Positions 1 through 9,141 of a DNA stretch of 64,000 nucleotides are shown here, in pieces. Position 1 is the stretch's first letter, and every line of letters starts with the position of its first letter. This DNA is from Bradyrhizobium sp. CCBAU 53338 (GTDB taxonomy: Bacteria; Pseudomonadota; Alphaproteobacteria; Rhizobiales; Xanthobacteraceae): positions 2,046,001 through 2,110,000 of the forward strand of contig NZ_CP030048.1 of NCBI RefSeq assembly GCF_015291665.1, written 5' to 3'. The translations under genes and the position numbers were made by a program. The notes under the pieces are model-generated. The model was not told the DNA's origin, made no database searches, and saw nothing but the letters and a program-made list of their open reading frames with translations.

Positions 1-684
1 TACGACTATCCCGGCGTTCCCGTGGCGCCTGCCACGATCAAGCGCCGGCATGTCGTGCTGGATGGCGTCCGCATCCCGCTGCGGCCGCACTTCGGCGTGA
101 TCGCCGTGGCGCCGCGCGAGGTCGATTTCATCGACTCCGTGCCGCCGTCCTATTTTGGCGGCAATCTTGACAATTGGCGGCTCGGGAAGGGATCGACCGT
201 CTATCTTCCGGTCTCAGTTCCTGGCGCGCTGCTGTCGGTCGGCGACTCCCACGCCACACAGGGCGATGGCGAATTGAGCGGCACCGCGATCGAATGCTCG
301 ATGACCGGTACGTTCGAGGTGGTCCTGCACAAAAAGGCGGATCTTTCCGGCCGGCCGTTCGCCGATCTCTCGTATCCGCTGATCGAGACCGAGACTGACT
401 GGGTGCTGACCGGTTTCAGCCATCCCAACTACCTCGCCGAGTTCGGCGCGCAAGGCCAGAGTGAGGTCTACGCAAAATCCTCGCTCGACCTTGCGATGAA
501 GGATGCGTTCCGCAAGATGCGGCGCTTCCTGATGAACACCAGGGGCCTCAGCGAGGACGAGGCGATTGCGCTGATGTCGGCCGCCGTCGATTTCGGTGTC
601 ACGCAAGTGGTCGACGGGAATTGGGGCGTGCACGCCATCCTCAGCAAGCGCCTGTTTCAGGACGCGCCTTGGCAAGGAAGCTAG
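1..684 (+). CDS. Acetamidase/formamidase family protein, C-terminal part
   Basis: The reading frame is open from the first base of the window, so the N-terminus lies outside; the GTG at 22 is only an internal codon. The protein contains the FmdA/AmdA family core around GGNLDNWRLGKG and the metal-site region GDSHATQGDGELSGTAIE. Family members hydrolyse formamide or acetamide to ammonia and the carboxylate in the cytoplasm. The stop is 2 bases before the RidA-like start, so the two are probably cotranscribed. Amide substrate cannot be told from sequence. Confidence 0.9.
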   Translation, partial: YDYPGVPVAPATIKRRHVVLDGVRIPLRPHFGVIAVAPREVDFIDSVPPSYFGGNLDNWRLGKGSTVYLPVSVPGALLSVGDSHATQGDGELSGTAIECSMTGTFEVVLHKKADLSGRPFADLSYPLIETETDWVLTGFSHPNYLAEFGAQGQSEVYAKSSLDLAMKDAFRKMRRFLMNTRGLSEDEAIALMSAAVDFGVTQVVDGNWGVHAILSKRLFQDAPWQGS

Positions 685-686
685 CA

Positions 687-1070
687 GTGAAATTCCACAT
701 GATCAGCGGCGGACCAAAGCCGGTCGCGCCTTTCAGCCACGCGGTCGAGACCGACGGCTTTGTCTTCGTCACCGGCCAGATGCCGGACACGCCGCAAGCG
801 CCGGGTGTGCTGCCGGAGGGAATCGCCGCGCAGACCCGTGCGGTGATGGAAAATTTGAAGGTTGTCCTCGCCGGTCTCGATCTTGGCCTCGAGCATGTGG
901 CGATGACGCGAGTGTATCTGATGCGTTTTAAGGAAGACTATGCCGGGATGAATGACACCTATCGCGGCTTCTTTGCGGAGGGCAGGCTGCCGGCTCGCAC
1001 CTGTGTCGGCGTCACCGGTCTGGCCTACGACGCGCTGATCGAGATCGACTTGGTCTGTCGACGACCGTGA
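687..1070 (+). CDS. RidA/YjgF/UK114-family protein
   Basis: A 127-residue protein of the RidA family, whose members deaminate reactive enamine/imine intermediates. The typical segments are visible: FVFVTGQMP near the N-terminus, the TRAVMENL helix, and ARTCVGVTGLAYDALIEID near the C-terminus, including the conserved Arg-Thr-Cys type stretch. GTG 687 is preferred because AAGGAA lies 7 bases upstream; ATG 699 is the alternative. It follows the amidase gene directly, which fits detoxification next to amide or amine catabolism. It converges on the permease gene ending at 1184. Confidence 0.88.
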   Translation: MKFHMISGGPKPVAPFSHAVETDGFVFVTGQMPDTPQAPGVLPEGIAAQTRAVMENLKVVLAGLDLGLEHVAMTRVYLMRFKEDYAGMNDTYRGFFAEGRLPARTCVGVTGLAYDALIEIDLVCRRP

Positions 1071-1183
1071 GGCGGATCACGGTGACAGAGGCAAAGGTCG
1101 ATCCGGAATCTACGCAATCTCGCAAAGCTCATCCCACCACCCACGCTCCAGCCCTAGGAGCCTTCCCGGATCGAGCCTTAGCC

Positions 1184-2134
1184 TTAGGCCTGCGCCTTCT
1201 GTCCACCAGCGGCCGTGATGACGGCGACAATGACGAGGCCGGTCATCAGGAGCCGCACGCCGGCGCTAACCCCAAACGTGTTCAACATAGTCAGGAGTAG
1301 CACGAGGAAGAGCGCCGCGCCCCACAGGCCCGTGACATTGGCCTTGCCGCCGGCAACCGAGGTCCCACCGATCACGACCACGGCGACGGAAGCGAGCAGA
1401 TATTCGTTGCCGATATCGACATTGGCACCTCGGAAATAACCGGCCAGCAATGCGCCATCGAGGCCGCCGAGTGTGCCCGACAGCGCGTAGGTGGCAAAGC
1501 GCACCCATCCGACCCGGATTCCTGCGAGCCGCGCCGCCCGAATGTTCTGGCCAATCGCCAGCACCGATCGGCCATAGACAGTGCGCTGCAAGATAATTCC
1601 GGCGGCGACGGTGAAGATCAACGTGAGAATGGCGAGCAAGGGAATGCCGAGGATCTGGATGTTGGTGAAAGCGGCAAAGCCCGGCGGCGGCTTGATCTGC
1701 AGACCGCGCCCGTAGCTGATGTCGATCGATTGGATGATGAAGCTCGCCGATAGTGTTGCAATGATGGGCGGGATGCGTAGCGCGCTGATCAGGAGATAGT
1801 TGACCGCGCCGATAGCGAGCCCGCAGCCGAGTGCCGCGGCGACGCCGATGGCGACCAGACGGTCATCGCCGGCCATCACGGTCATCGCCACCGCGCTGGA
1901 AAGCCCAATATTGGCGGGCAACGACAGATCGACGTTGCCGGGCCCAAGCGTGATGACGAACATCTGCCCGACGCCGACCACCACGGTGAATACCGCAAGC
2001 GACAGCGCCGCGATGAGCATGCCGCCGGCGCCGTAGCCACGAGTGAAGACAATCGCGGCGATCCACACCAGCGCCGCGCCGAGATAGGACCACATCCAGG
2101 GACTCGTGGAGAGCCAGCGCCGCGCCGCCATCAT
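1184..2134 (-). CDS. Sugar-type ABC transporter permease (RbsC-like), second of two
   Basis: A 316-residue, highly hydrophobic inner-membrane permease of the RbsC/YtfT/YjfF (BPD_transp_2) family. The family signature is seen as FVITLGPGNVDLSLPANIGL and the C-terminal LLASVAVVVIGGTSVAGGKA block. ATG 2134 overlaps the stop of the upstream permease (ATGA at 2131-2134), so translation is probably coupled. An upstream extension of this frame overlaps the other permease and is not real. It is the last gene of the operon starting at 5651. The substrate is probably a sugar or sugar-like compound but is unknown. Confidence 0.9.
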   Translation of the reverse strand: MMAARRWLSTSPWMWSYLGAALVWIAAIVFTRGYGAGGMLIAALSLAVFTVVVGVGQMFVITLGPGNVDLSLPANIGLSSAVAMTVMAGDDRLVAIGVAAALGCGLAIGAVNYLLISALRIPPIIATLSASFIIQSIDISYGRGLQIKPPPGFAAFTNIQILGIPLLAILTLIFTVAAGIILQRTVYGRSVLAIGQNIRAARLAGIRVGWVRFATYALSGTLGGLDGALLAGYFRGANVDIGNEYLLASVAVVVIGGTSVAGGKANVTGLWGAALFLVLLLTMLNTFGVSAGVRLLMTGLVIVAVITAAGGQKAQA

Positions 2135-3117
2135 TGCTCGACCTCCCTGCGGCTGATCAACGCGCGGGCGGCGAGCACCACGATCAGAATGGCGCCGTTG
2201 GCGGCGACCTGCCAGTCCGGAGGAATATGCATGAACGTCAGTAGCGGGGAGGCCGCCAGCGCCAGCGTCAGCGCGCCGATCACGGCGCCTACGGGGGACA
2301 CACGTCCGCCGACGAATTCGCCACCCCCCAGGATAACGCCCGCAATTGAGAGGAGGGTGTAGCCGTTGCCGATATTGGCATCGCCGGACGTCGTTATACC
2401 AATCAATGCGAGCCCCGACAGCACGCCGAACACGCCGGCGCACGCGTACAATACAATCTTGGCCTTCAACAGTGACCAGCCGGCGCGAGCGATGGCGGCG
2501 GCGTTGCCGCCGGAGCCGCGCAGGATAGCTCCATAGGATGTGCGCATCAGGCCGAAATAGGCGACCGCGGCTATGATCACCGCGGCCAGTACCGGAAACG
2601 GAACCAAAGGCGGCTTGATACTCATGGACGCCAACAGCCAGTCCGGCGCCCGGCCGCCCGGCTTGGGCAGCAGAAGCACGGCGAGGCCCTGCCAGACGAA
2701 GTTCATGCCGAGCGTCACCACGATCGAGGGCAGGTTGCGCCAATGGACAAGCGCGCCGAGCGTCGCGTACACGCCGACGCAACCCAATAACGCGAGAATC
2801 CCGAGCATCGGGGTCTCGCGCAGCCAGGTCGCCGTGATGCAGCCGACAAAACCGACGAAGGCGCCGATCGACAGGTCGAGATCGTTGCCGGTAATGATGA
2901 ACATCTGCGCGATCGTCGCCAGCGCGATCGGGATCGCCAAGTTTAGCATCAGGGTGAAGCCAAAATAGCTGACCGCGCGCTGGTTCAGCCAAGCGATGGC
3001 GAGCAGCACCAGCCCCATGGACAGGGCCGGCAGCAACGCCCGCAGCACCCGCGGTGAATCTACCTTTCCCATAGCCGTGGGCGCTGGCCGGGCCGCGGCG
3101 GTCGGCTTGGCCGTCAT
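2131..3117 (-). CDS. Sugar-type ABC transporter permease (RbsC-like), first of two
   Basis: A 328-residue inner-membrane permease with about eight to ten hydrophobic segments. It carries the RbsC-family hallmark [18 protein letters not shown] (residues around 75-92) and a C-terminal glycine-rich [17 protein letters not shown] block. It overlaps both neighbours by four bases (ATGA), as expected for the two permeases of a CUT2 importer. The first about 25 residues are Ala/Pro rich and cytoplasmic. Pairing with the next permease forms a heterodimeric channel. Confidence 0.9.
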   Translation of the reverse strand: MTAKPTAAARPAPTAMGKVDSPRVLRALLPALSMGLVLLAIAWLNQRAVSYFGFTLMLNLAIPIALATIAQMFIITGNDLDLSIGAFVGFVGCITATWLRETPMLGILALLGCVGVYATLGALVHWRNLPSIVVTLGMNFVWQGLAVLLLPKPGGRAPDWLLASMSIKPPLVPFPVLAAVIIAAVAYFGLMRTSYGAILRGSGGNAAAIARAGWSLLKAKIVLYACAGVFGVLSGLALIGITTSGDANIGNGYTLLSIAGVILGGGEFVGGRVSPVGAVIGALTLALAASPLLTFMHIPPDWQVAANGAILIVVLAARALISRREVEQ

Positions 3118-4589
3118 CTCAAGGCTACCTCGATGAAGGAGGATTGGATCACCTTCTCCTCGGTCAGCTCATCGCGGCGGAGGTCGGCGACAATAGCGCC
3201 GTTGCGGAACACGTAGACATGGTCGCATTTCTTCAATTCGTCGGCCTCCGTCGTGTACCAGATGAAGGTCCGCCCGCCGCGCGCCTCCTCGCGAATGAGA
3301 TCATAAACTTCGAGCTTGGTGCCGACATCGACGCCGCGCATCGGGTCGTCCATCAACACGATGCGCGCCTCCGACCCGAGCGCGCGCGCAAACAGCGCCT
3401 TCTGCTGGTTGCCGCCTGACAGTGACAGAATGTTGTTGTGGATATTTGGGGTGCGGATGTTGATCTTATCGCGCCAGTAACTGGCCAGCGTGTCCTCCCG
3501 CCGGCGCGAAATCAAACCTCCCTGGCGCAGCTTGCGCAATGAGCATATGCCGATATTTTCCGCGATCGACCATAGCGGGAAAATGCCGTCGGCCTGTCGG
3601 TCGCCGGCCACCAGGGCAACCGTTGCGTTTACCGCGACGCCAGGGCGCGGGCTCATCGCGGCCGCGAAAATCGTCAGCAGCAATTCGGTCTGCCCGTGGC
3701 CGGCAAGGCCGGCAAGACCGATGATCTCGCCCTCGTGTGCGACCAGTTCCGCGGATCCGCCCTGCTGTCGCAGACGTGCGCGAACATGCAAGGGAGTTTT
3801 CCCTCGGGCCAGACGGTCGCTGACGTTCGCCTCAGTGCCGGGCGCTTCCGTGCCTCCCATGGTGGCTACCAGCCGGTCGCGGTCGAAGGCCTCGGCGCGA
3901 TCGGCCGCGATGGTCCGTCCGTCACGCATCACCACGATACGGTCACTGTTTTGCAGGACTTCGCCAAGCAGATGCGAGATGAAGATGCAACTGATACCCC
4001 CGGCGACGGCGCGCCGCATGAAGGCGAGCAACTGACCCGCGGTATGAGTGTCGAGCGAGGAGGTCGGTTCGTCCAGAATGATGAGACGTACCGGTTCATC
4101 GGTTGCAGTGAAGGCCCGCGCCACCTCGACCATCTGCCGACGCGCGATCGGAAGATCCCGAATCAGGTCGGAGGGGTTGACGCCGTGACCCGGGAAGATC
4201 TCGTCGAGCTTGCTTGTAATCAGCGCGCCGGCCTTGCGACGCCAGTTCAGGCCGGTGAGCGCCGGATGAAACACTCGCGTGTTCTCGGCCACCGTCAGGT
4301 TGGGGCAGAGCGACAGTTCCTGGAACACGCAGCGGATACCGAGATGCTTGGCCCGCGCTGGCGAGTAGCCCTTCTGCTCGTCACCGCCAATGACCACGCG
4401 TCCGCGATCCGCCGCGATGGTGCCCGCCAGAACATGCATCAGGGTAGATTTCCCGGCGCCATTGTGTCCGACCAGGCTGAGGCATTCGCCACCTTGGACC
4501 GTCAGATCGACGCCGTCTAGCGCACGGACGGCGCCGAAATGCTTTTCGACGCCGTCAAGTCTGACAATACCAGATTCCGCAATGGTCAT
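3114..4589 (-). CDS. Sugar-type ABC transporter ATPase with two nucleotide-binding domains (RbsA/MglA-like)
   Basis: A 491-residue tandem ATPase of the CUT2 family that powers the two downstream permeases. Domain 1 has Walker [10 protein letters not shown] at residues 41-49 and Walker [13 protein letters not shown]. Domain 2 has a degenerate Walker A ([11 protein letters not shown] instead of GxxGxGKST), which is usual for the second domain of RbsA/MglA proteins, but keeps the signature [15 protein letters not shown] and Walker B region [11 protein letters not shown]. It sits 42 bases after the binding-protein gene and overlaps the first permease by four bases. Confidence 0.92.
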   Translation of the reverse strand: MTIAESGIVRLDGVEKHFGAVRALDGVDLTVQGGECLSLVGHNGAGKSTLMHVLAGTIAADRGRVVIGGDEQKGYSPARAKHLGIRCVFQELSLCPNLTVAENTRVFHPALTGLNWRRKAGALITSKLDEIFPGHGVNPSDLIRDLPIARRQMVEVARAFTATDEPVRLIILDEPTSSLDTHTAGQLLAFMRRAVAGGISCIFISHLLGEVLQNSDRIVVMRDGRTIAADRAEAFDRDRLVATMGGTEAPGTEANVSDRLARGKTPLHVRARLRQQGGSAELVAHEGEIIGLAGLAGHGQTELLLTIFAAAMSPRPGVAVNATVALVAGDRQADGIFPLWSIAENIGICSLRKLRQGGLISRRREDTLASYWRDKINIRTPNIHNNILSLSGGNQQKALFARALGSEARIVLMDDPMRGVDVGTKLEVYDLIREEARGGRTFIWYTTEADELKKCDHVYVFRNGAIVADLRRDELTEEKVIQSSFIEVALR

Positions 4590-4631
4590 TGACTGCCTAA
4601 ATCGAGCGGTTGCCAGACGTAGAGCGAGCCA

Positions 4632-5651
4632 CTACTTGATGTTGGCTTTGATCGCGTCGATGGCGTCCTGCTGGGTATATTCGTGGCTCGCGACACTGCC
4701 CTTCGGAATCTTCGGTAGTTCGGCCTCGAAGTCGGCCTGAGTGAACGCGAGATAAGGCACTAGCAGATCGTGCGGCACTTTCTTGCCATCCAACACCTGC
4801 TGGGCAACCCAGAATGCCAGTGTCGATACGCCGGGCGCGATCGAGGCGGACCATGTGGTGTAACCGTCCTTGGCCTTCTGCTCCTTCCACCATTCCAGCT
4901 CGTCCTGCCGGTTTCCCATGATGATGGTCGGCCGCGGCTTGCCGGCCGCCGCGAAAGCTTGGGCCGCCCCGTAGCCGTCGCCGCCCTGATCGACTACGCC
5001 AACCACCTCGGGCAGCGAAGGCAGCACGGTAGCAACCGCCTTCTGCGCGGTGGTCTGGTCCCAATCGCCCGTTACCGATCCGACGATCTTGAACTCCGGA
5101 TGATCCTTGACGCCCTCGAGGATGCCATTGTGAATGGCTTCGTCAATGGAGGTGCCAGCGAGGCCGCGGATTTCCAGGAGATTACCGCCCTTGGGCTGGA
5201 ACTTGGCCATCTGCGTTACTTCCTGCTTGCCCATATCCTTGAAGTCGACGACGACTCGGTAGGCGCAGGGCGCGGTGACAATACCATCGAAAGAGACGAC
5301 GACGATATTGGCGTCGCAGGCCTGCTTGATGGCACCGTTCAGGGCGTCGGGCGAAGACGCGTTGATGACGATCGCGTCATAGCCCTGCAGGATCAGGTTC
5401 TGGATCTGCGCCGCCTGCGTCGGTACTTCCTTGTCAGCGGTGGTGAAGACGTCTGCGGCGGCAACAACCTTGTCCGCCACCGCCTTCTTGGTGACGATAT
5501 CATAGCTCTTTAGCATCGCCTGGCGCCAAGAATTGCCGGCGTAGTTATTGGAGAACGCGATCTTCTTGCCGCTGGTGTCGGCGAGAGCCGATCCGGCGAG
5601 GATCGCGCTGCCGATGGCTGACACGGCCACGAGTCGGATAGCAGGCTTCAT
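4632..5651 (-). CDS. Periplasmic sugar-type substrate-binding protein
   Basis: A 339-residue secreted binding protein of the ribose/galactose-binding (Peripla_BP_4) type. An N-terminal signal peptide is clear (hydrophobic stretch then AGSALADT). The fold is indicated by the repeated alpha/beta pattern and segments IQNLILQGYDAIVINASSPDALNGAIKQA and GVVDQGGDGYGAAQAFAAAGK, split across the two lobes. It is the first gene of the four-gene importer operon, with GGGAGAGAC just upstream of the ATG as ribosome site. Ligand not predictable. Confidence 0.9.
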   Translation of the reverse strand: MKPAIRLVAVSAIGSAILAGSALADTSGKKIAFSNNYAGNSWRQAMLKSYDIVTKKAVADKVVAAADVFTTADKEVPTQAAQIQNLILQGYDAIVINASSPDALNGAIKQACDANIVVVSFDGIVTAPCAYRVVVDFKDMGKQEVTQMAKFQPKGGNLLEIRGLAGTSIDEAIHNGILEGVKDHPEFKIVGSVTGDWDQTTAQKAVATVLPSLPEVVGVVDQGGDGYGAAQAFAAAGKPRPTIIMGNRQDELEWWKEQKAKDGYTTWSASIAPGVSTLAFWVAQQVLDGKKVPHDLLVPYLAFTQADFEAELPKIPKGSVASHEYTQQDAIDAIKANIK

Positions 5652-6030
5652 GGTGTCTCTCCCAAGTCATTGTTTGATGAGCTCGAATACGAAAGCCTCG
5701 GTCGAGCCGTTGCGCACGACAATTTGGAGGAAAAACAGGCGGATCGTTTCAGTCTGCGTCCAGGAGGGCGCGGCCCAATTAGTCACATTTTCCGGGATCC
5801 TCCGTCAAACGGTAAGTCCTTTCGCAACCCGTTTTTGCGATGATTCCGCCAACGGTGACCTTGCGACGGGTGCGATCTGCAAGCCGTTGATTTTTCTCCA
5901 TCTGTGGCGGAGTCCTAATCAGCGGTTCGGTCGGATTTGCTTTAGGCATCAATTCGTCACTTGAGCCCTGAGCTTTGTAAAGCCGTATGGTCCCGAGTGC
6001 CGATCCGAGCAGATAAACCTGCCTAGTTAG
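5652..6030. other. Intergenic region upstream of the sugar-type ABC operon
   Basis: About 380 bases without a convincing gene. It must contain the promoter of the minus-strand operon that starts at 5651, but I could not fix a -35/-10 pair. A minus-strand frame at 5779-6063 has no family resemblance and runs into the IS110 remnant. Confidence 0.4.
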
Positions 6031-6660
6031 AATGGATCTCTCCGTCGGGATGTCGAGAACCAAGTCCGCAGTCTGATCAAAGAAAGTGGGTTGCTATTCC
6101 GCCGCGCCATCGGCCAACAGTTCCGCAACTTAGTCCGCGAGCTGTTGAGCGAGGGCCATCACCTCCTCGCCGTGATCGAGCCGCTCCTGTCGATTCATGA
6201 GCATATCTGCCAGCAGCAGAGCAAATTTGACGACGAGGTCCGCCGATTGGCGAAGTCGGACAAGACGACGCGTCGCCTGATGACGGTTCCTGGTGTCGGC
6301 GTGGTGACCGCCTTGACCTTCCGCCATACGATCGATGATCCATCGCGCTTCCGATCGGCCTCGACGGTTGGCGCATATCTCGGCCTCACACCTCGGCGCA
6401 ACCAATCAGGTGAAACTGACACCAGTGGCAAGATATCCCGATGGGGAGACCGGCTGCTGCGAACATACCTGTACGAGGCAGCGACCGTACTTCTCTATCG
6501 AACCAAAAAATGGTCTTCTCTCAAAGCTTGGGGAGTGAAACTCGCGAAGCGGGTCGGCATGAAAAAGGCAAAGGTTGCCATTGCCCGCAAGATTGCTGTG
6601 ATCCTCCACTGCATCTGGGTCGTCGGCACGTCGTTCGACTGGGGCCACGCGCCGGCCTGA
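6031..6660 (+). pseudogene. IS110-family transposase, C-terminal remnant
   Basis: Homology to IS110-family transposases begins right after a stop codon at 6028-6030, at the conserved [16 protein letters not shown] segment, and continues through the Transposase_20 region ([44 protein letters not shown]) to a natural C-terminus near 6660. The N-terminal DEDD catalytic half (about 130 residues) is absent, so this copy cannot be active. TTG 6091 could still start a 189-residue product, but that would be a fragment. Confidence 0.88.
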
Positions 6661-7269
6661 CCTTATCTTCCAAGAACCTGGCCCGGTCCGCCGGGCTGGC
6701 GATGTCCCGCTGGGACGGTGGTCGTGGTGACCTCGGTCAATCGGCTGGTGGCGGCTCGTCCGCACTCCGTTGCACACGATGAGGCACCCGATCCGGACAT
6801 CATCATGAGGCGCTCGCGACCTCGGAAAGGACCATGACCCCGGCGATGGGCAATTGATCACATTGGGATTTGGAGGGGATAGCTAATCGATCCATCACTA
6901 CCGAGCGGGCTATCGATCTATCAGCCGCGCTCGCCCCGTCTACGCAACCCCGACCCGCTCCGACGGGTCGAGCGCTACCGTCTTGCCGAGTGTCTTGAAA
7001 AAGAGAATTGACATCAATCCGCAATTAAAGGGCCGATTGACACCGCTTCATCGTCAAACGCCCCATTTACCTCTACAAAAGGTGCGCGCACGAGGCGTTC
7101 CGGGCTGGCCGTCGACAACAGAACAAGCGCCGCAATAGGCAGATTCCGGCCCCATTTGCAGCGCGACGCGCAGCACCCGCACGCGGGTCGTTCGCCTCGG
7201 GTCCGGCCGGCCTTGCCGAGTGGGCGGGTTTGCAAATCCGCCAGATTGACACGCCCTGTGGCACCCCTA
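6661..7269. other. Gene-poor stretch after the IS110 remnant
   Basis: About 600 bases. The first part is probably the 3' flank of the IS110 element. A 95-codon minus-strand frame at 7014-7301 has no recognisable family and starts inside the operator region, so it was not called. Promoter elements for the gene at 7301 must lie near the right end. Confidence 0.4.
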
Positions 7270-7281
7270 ATGTATAGACAT
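7270..7281. promoter_or_regulatory. Palindromic operator-like site upstream of the cyclodeaminase-like gene
   Basis: ATGTATAGACAT, a 12-bp palindrome with one mismatch, ends 19 bases before ATG 7301. The same site, perfect, is present at 11860-11871 before the opposing ABC operon, and the four bases after it also nearly match (ATTA versus ATTC). The half-site spacing resembles operators of GntR-type repressors; the regulator itself is not in the window. Confidence 0.6.
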
Positions 7282-7300
7282 ATTATCGGGAGCCAGCGCA

Positions 7301-8302
7301 ATGCCGCCGATCTACATTTCCTATCTGAACCGCCTCGACATCGAGGAATTGAAGATCACAGACGAAGAGATCCTCACAGCGATCGAGACAAGCCTAGCGG
7401 CACAAGGCCGCGGCAACACCGTCATCGAACCGCGCGTTCATCTGGAGCCTGGCGCCGCCAACGGGCACTTCAACGTGCTGCGCGGCGCGATCAAGGCGCC
7501 GATCGACCGGGCCGGCATCAAAGTCGTCGGCGACTTCGTGGACAACTACAAGCAGGGCCTGCATTCCGAGCTGGGCATCCTGGCGCTGTTCGATCCCTCC
7601 AACGGCGCGCCGAAGGCGATCATGGACGCCAGCGGCATTACCGACATGCGCACCGGCGCGGTGACGGCGATCGGCGCAAAATACCTCGCCCGCAAGAATT
7701 CGAAGGTGCTCGGCCATATCGGCGCACGCGGCACCGCCTACTGGAACGTGCGGCTGCTCGATCATCTCTTCGATTTCGACGAGATCCGGGTGCATTCGCG
7801 CCGCGAGGAAAGCCGCAACAGCTTTGCCGAAAAGCTCAGCCAGGATCTTGGCAAGAAGGTCGTCGCGACCGAGGATTGGCGATCCTGCCTCCAGGGCGCC
7901 GATATCGTTGTGGAGGCCTCGCGCCTCGACAAGCCGACGCCGATGCTCAAAACTGAATGGATCAAGAAGGGCGCTTTTGTTGTGCCCTACGGCACGATGA
8001 GCGCGATCGAACTCTCGCTGACCGACATCATGAGCAAGCTCGTGGTCGACGACTGGGGGCAGTGCAAGGGCGGAAAATTCGGCAGCCTCCGCGCCCATGT
8101 CGAAGCCGGCAAACTGTCGGAGACAACGCTTCACGCCGAACTCGGCCAGATCGTTGCCGGGCTGAAGCCGGGACGGCAGAGCGATGACGAGACCAATCTG
8201 CTCTGGCATCGCGGATTGTCGCTCTCTGATATCGCCCTCGGCCATGCCATGCTTGAAAAGGCCGAGCGGATCGGCATCGGCCAGCGCCTGCGCTTTGCAT
8301 GA
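7301..8302 (+). CDS. Ornithine cyclodeaminase/mu-crystallin family protein
   Basis: A 333-residue NAD(P)-dependent enzyme of the OCD/mu-crystallin family (members include ornithine cyclodeaminase, alanine dehydrogenase, ketimine reductases and opine-related enzymes). The family core is clear: SGITDMRTGAVTAIGAKYLAR, then the dinucleotide-binding segment KVLGHIGARGTAYWNVRLL, and GADIVVEASRLDKPTP. GGGAG lies about 9 bases before ATG 7301. Its stop overlaps the start of the PhnD-like gene (ATGA), so they form a unit. Physiological substrate unknown; an amino acid or imino acid is likely. Confidence 0.85.
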   Translation: MPPIYISYLNRLDIEELKITDEEILTAIETSLAAQGRGNTVIEPRVHLEPGAANGHFNVLRGAIKAPIDRAGIKVVGDFVDNYKQGLHSELGILALFDPSNGAPKAIMDASGITDMRTGAVTAIGAKYLARKNSKVLGHIGARGTAYWNVRLLDHLFDFDEIRVHSRREESRNSFAEKLSQDLGKKVVATEDWRSCLQGADIVVEASRLDKPTPMLKTEWIKKGAFVVPYGTMSAIELSLTDIMSKLVVDDWGQCKGGKFGSLRAHVEAGKLSETTLHAELGQIVAGLKPGRQSDDETNLLWHRGLSLSDIALGHAMLEKAERIGIGQRLRFA

Positions 8303-9132
8303 CCGGCCGGCCGCCAGCGCCGCGATGCGTCGCCAATGCGCGGATGTATTCGCCGGCGCCAGGGGCAGCCGCGGCATGGAAGGAGCTATTCGCGTGGCTC
8401 GCGCGCGAGAGCCGCATTGATCTCGACGTGATCGATCACGCGTTCCCGCTCGCGCTCTCCGATCTCTGGGCGCGCAAGGATCTCGGCGCAGCCTTCATGT
8501 GCGGATTTCCATTCATGCTCGCAGGCGCTCGTCCACGGCCGGTTGCGGCGCCTGTTCCATGTGGCGCGCTCTATGGCGGGAAGCCGGTCTATGCGACCCG
8601 GCTTATCGTCGGCGCAAAAACGCGCTTTCAATCGCTTGAGGACACGTTCGGCGGCCGGCTTGGCTACACAGTCCCCGACTCGCATTCCGGCTACAATGCG
8701 CTGCGCCACCATCTACTGCCGTACTTCAGGCAACACGGAGCAAAGCTTTACCGCCAGAGCGTCGGGCCGCTGACGACGCCGCGCCGGGTGATCGAGGCGC
8801 TTTTGGCCGGCGACATCGACGTCGGGCCGCTCGACAGCTACGCGTTGGACCTGATGCTGCGCCACGATCCGGCGCTCGCTTCGCAGATCCGCGTGGTCGC
8901 AACGACCGATCTTGCGCCGATTCCGTTCCTGGTCGCGGCGGCTGATTGTCCCGACGAGATCATCACCAGATTGCGGGCGACGCTTCTGTCGTTCGCCGCA
9001 GCGCCAGCTTGCGCGCCCCTGGGCGATCAGCTCTGTCTCGACGCCTTTGCGCCGGTGGACGTAGCCGTCTACGATCTCATCCTGCGATGGGACGCCGATG
9101 CGCGCGCGGCCGGTTACGCGCGGCCCTGCTGA
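8299..9132 (+). CDS. PhnD-like substrate-binding domain protein without obvious signal peptide
   Basis: A 277-residue protein resembling the phosphate/phosphonate-binding PhnD group: TRLIVGAKTRFQSLEDTFGG, then DSHSGYNALRHHLLPYF, and LLAGDIDVGPLDSYALDLM. These are the lobe and ligand-site segments of type 2 binding proteins. The N-terminus (MTGRPPAPRC...) has no hydrophobic export signal, so the protein may stay cytoplasmic or the real start may be misjudged. It overlaps the cyclodeaminase-like gene by four bases and stops 9 bases from the converging NitT/TauT-type binding-protein gene. Confidence 0.7.
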   Translation: MTGRPPAPRCVANARMYSPAPGAAAAWKELFAWLARESRIDLDVIDHAFPLALSDLWARKDLGAAFMCGFPFMLAGARPRPVAAPVPCGALYGGKPVYATRLIVGAKTRFQSLEDTFGGRLGYTVPDSHSGYNALRHHLLPYFRQHGAKLYRQSVGPLTTPRRVIEALLAGDIDVGPLDSYALDLMLRHDPALASQIRVVATTDLAPIPFLVAAADCPDEIITRLRATLLSFAAAPACAPLGDQLCLDAFAPVDVAVYDLILRWDADARAAGYARPC

Positions 9133-9141
9133 TCTGCGTCC

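Noticed and set aside
1184..2992. A single 602-residue transporter protein
   Set aside because: Only the part from 2134 downward is a permease; the upstream extension overlaps the other permease gene in a different frame.
7014..7301. A 95-codon minus-strand gene
   Set aside because: No family resemblance, and its start falls in the operator and leader of the cyclodeaminase-like gene.
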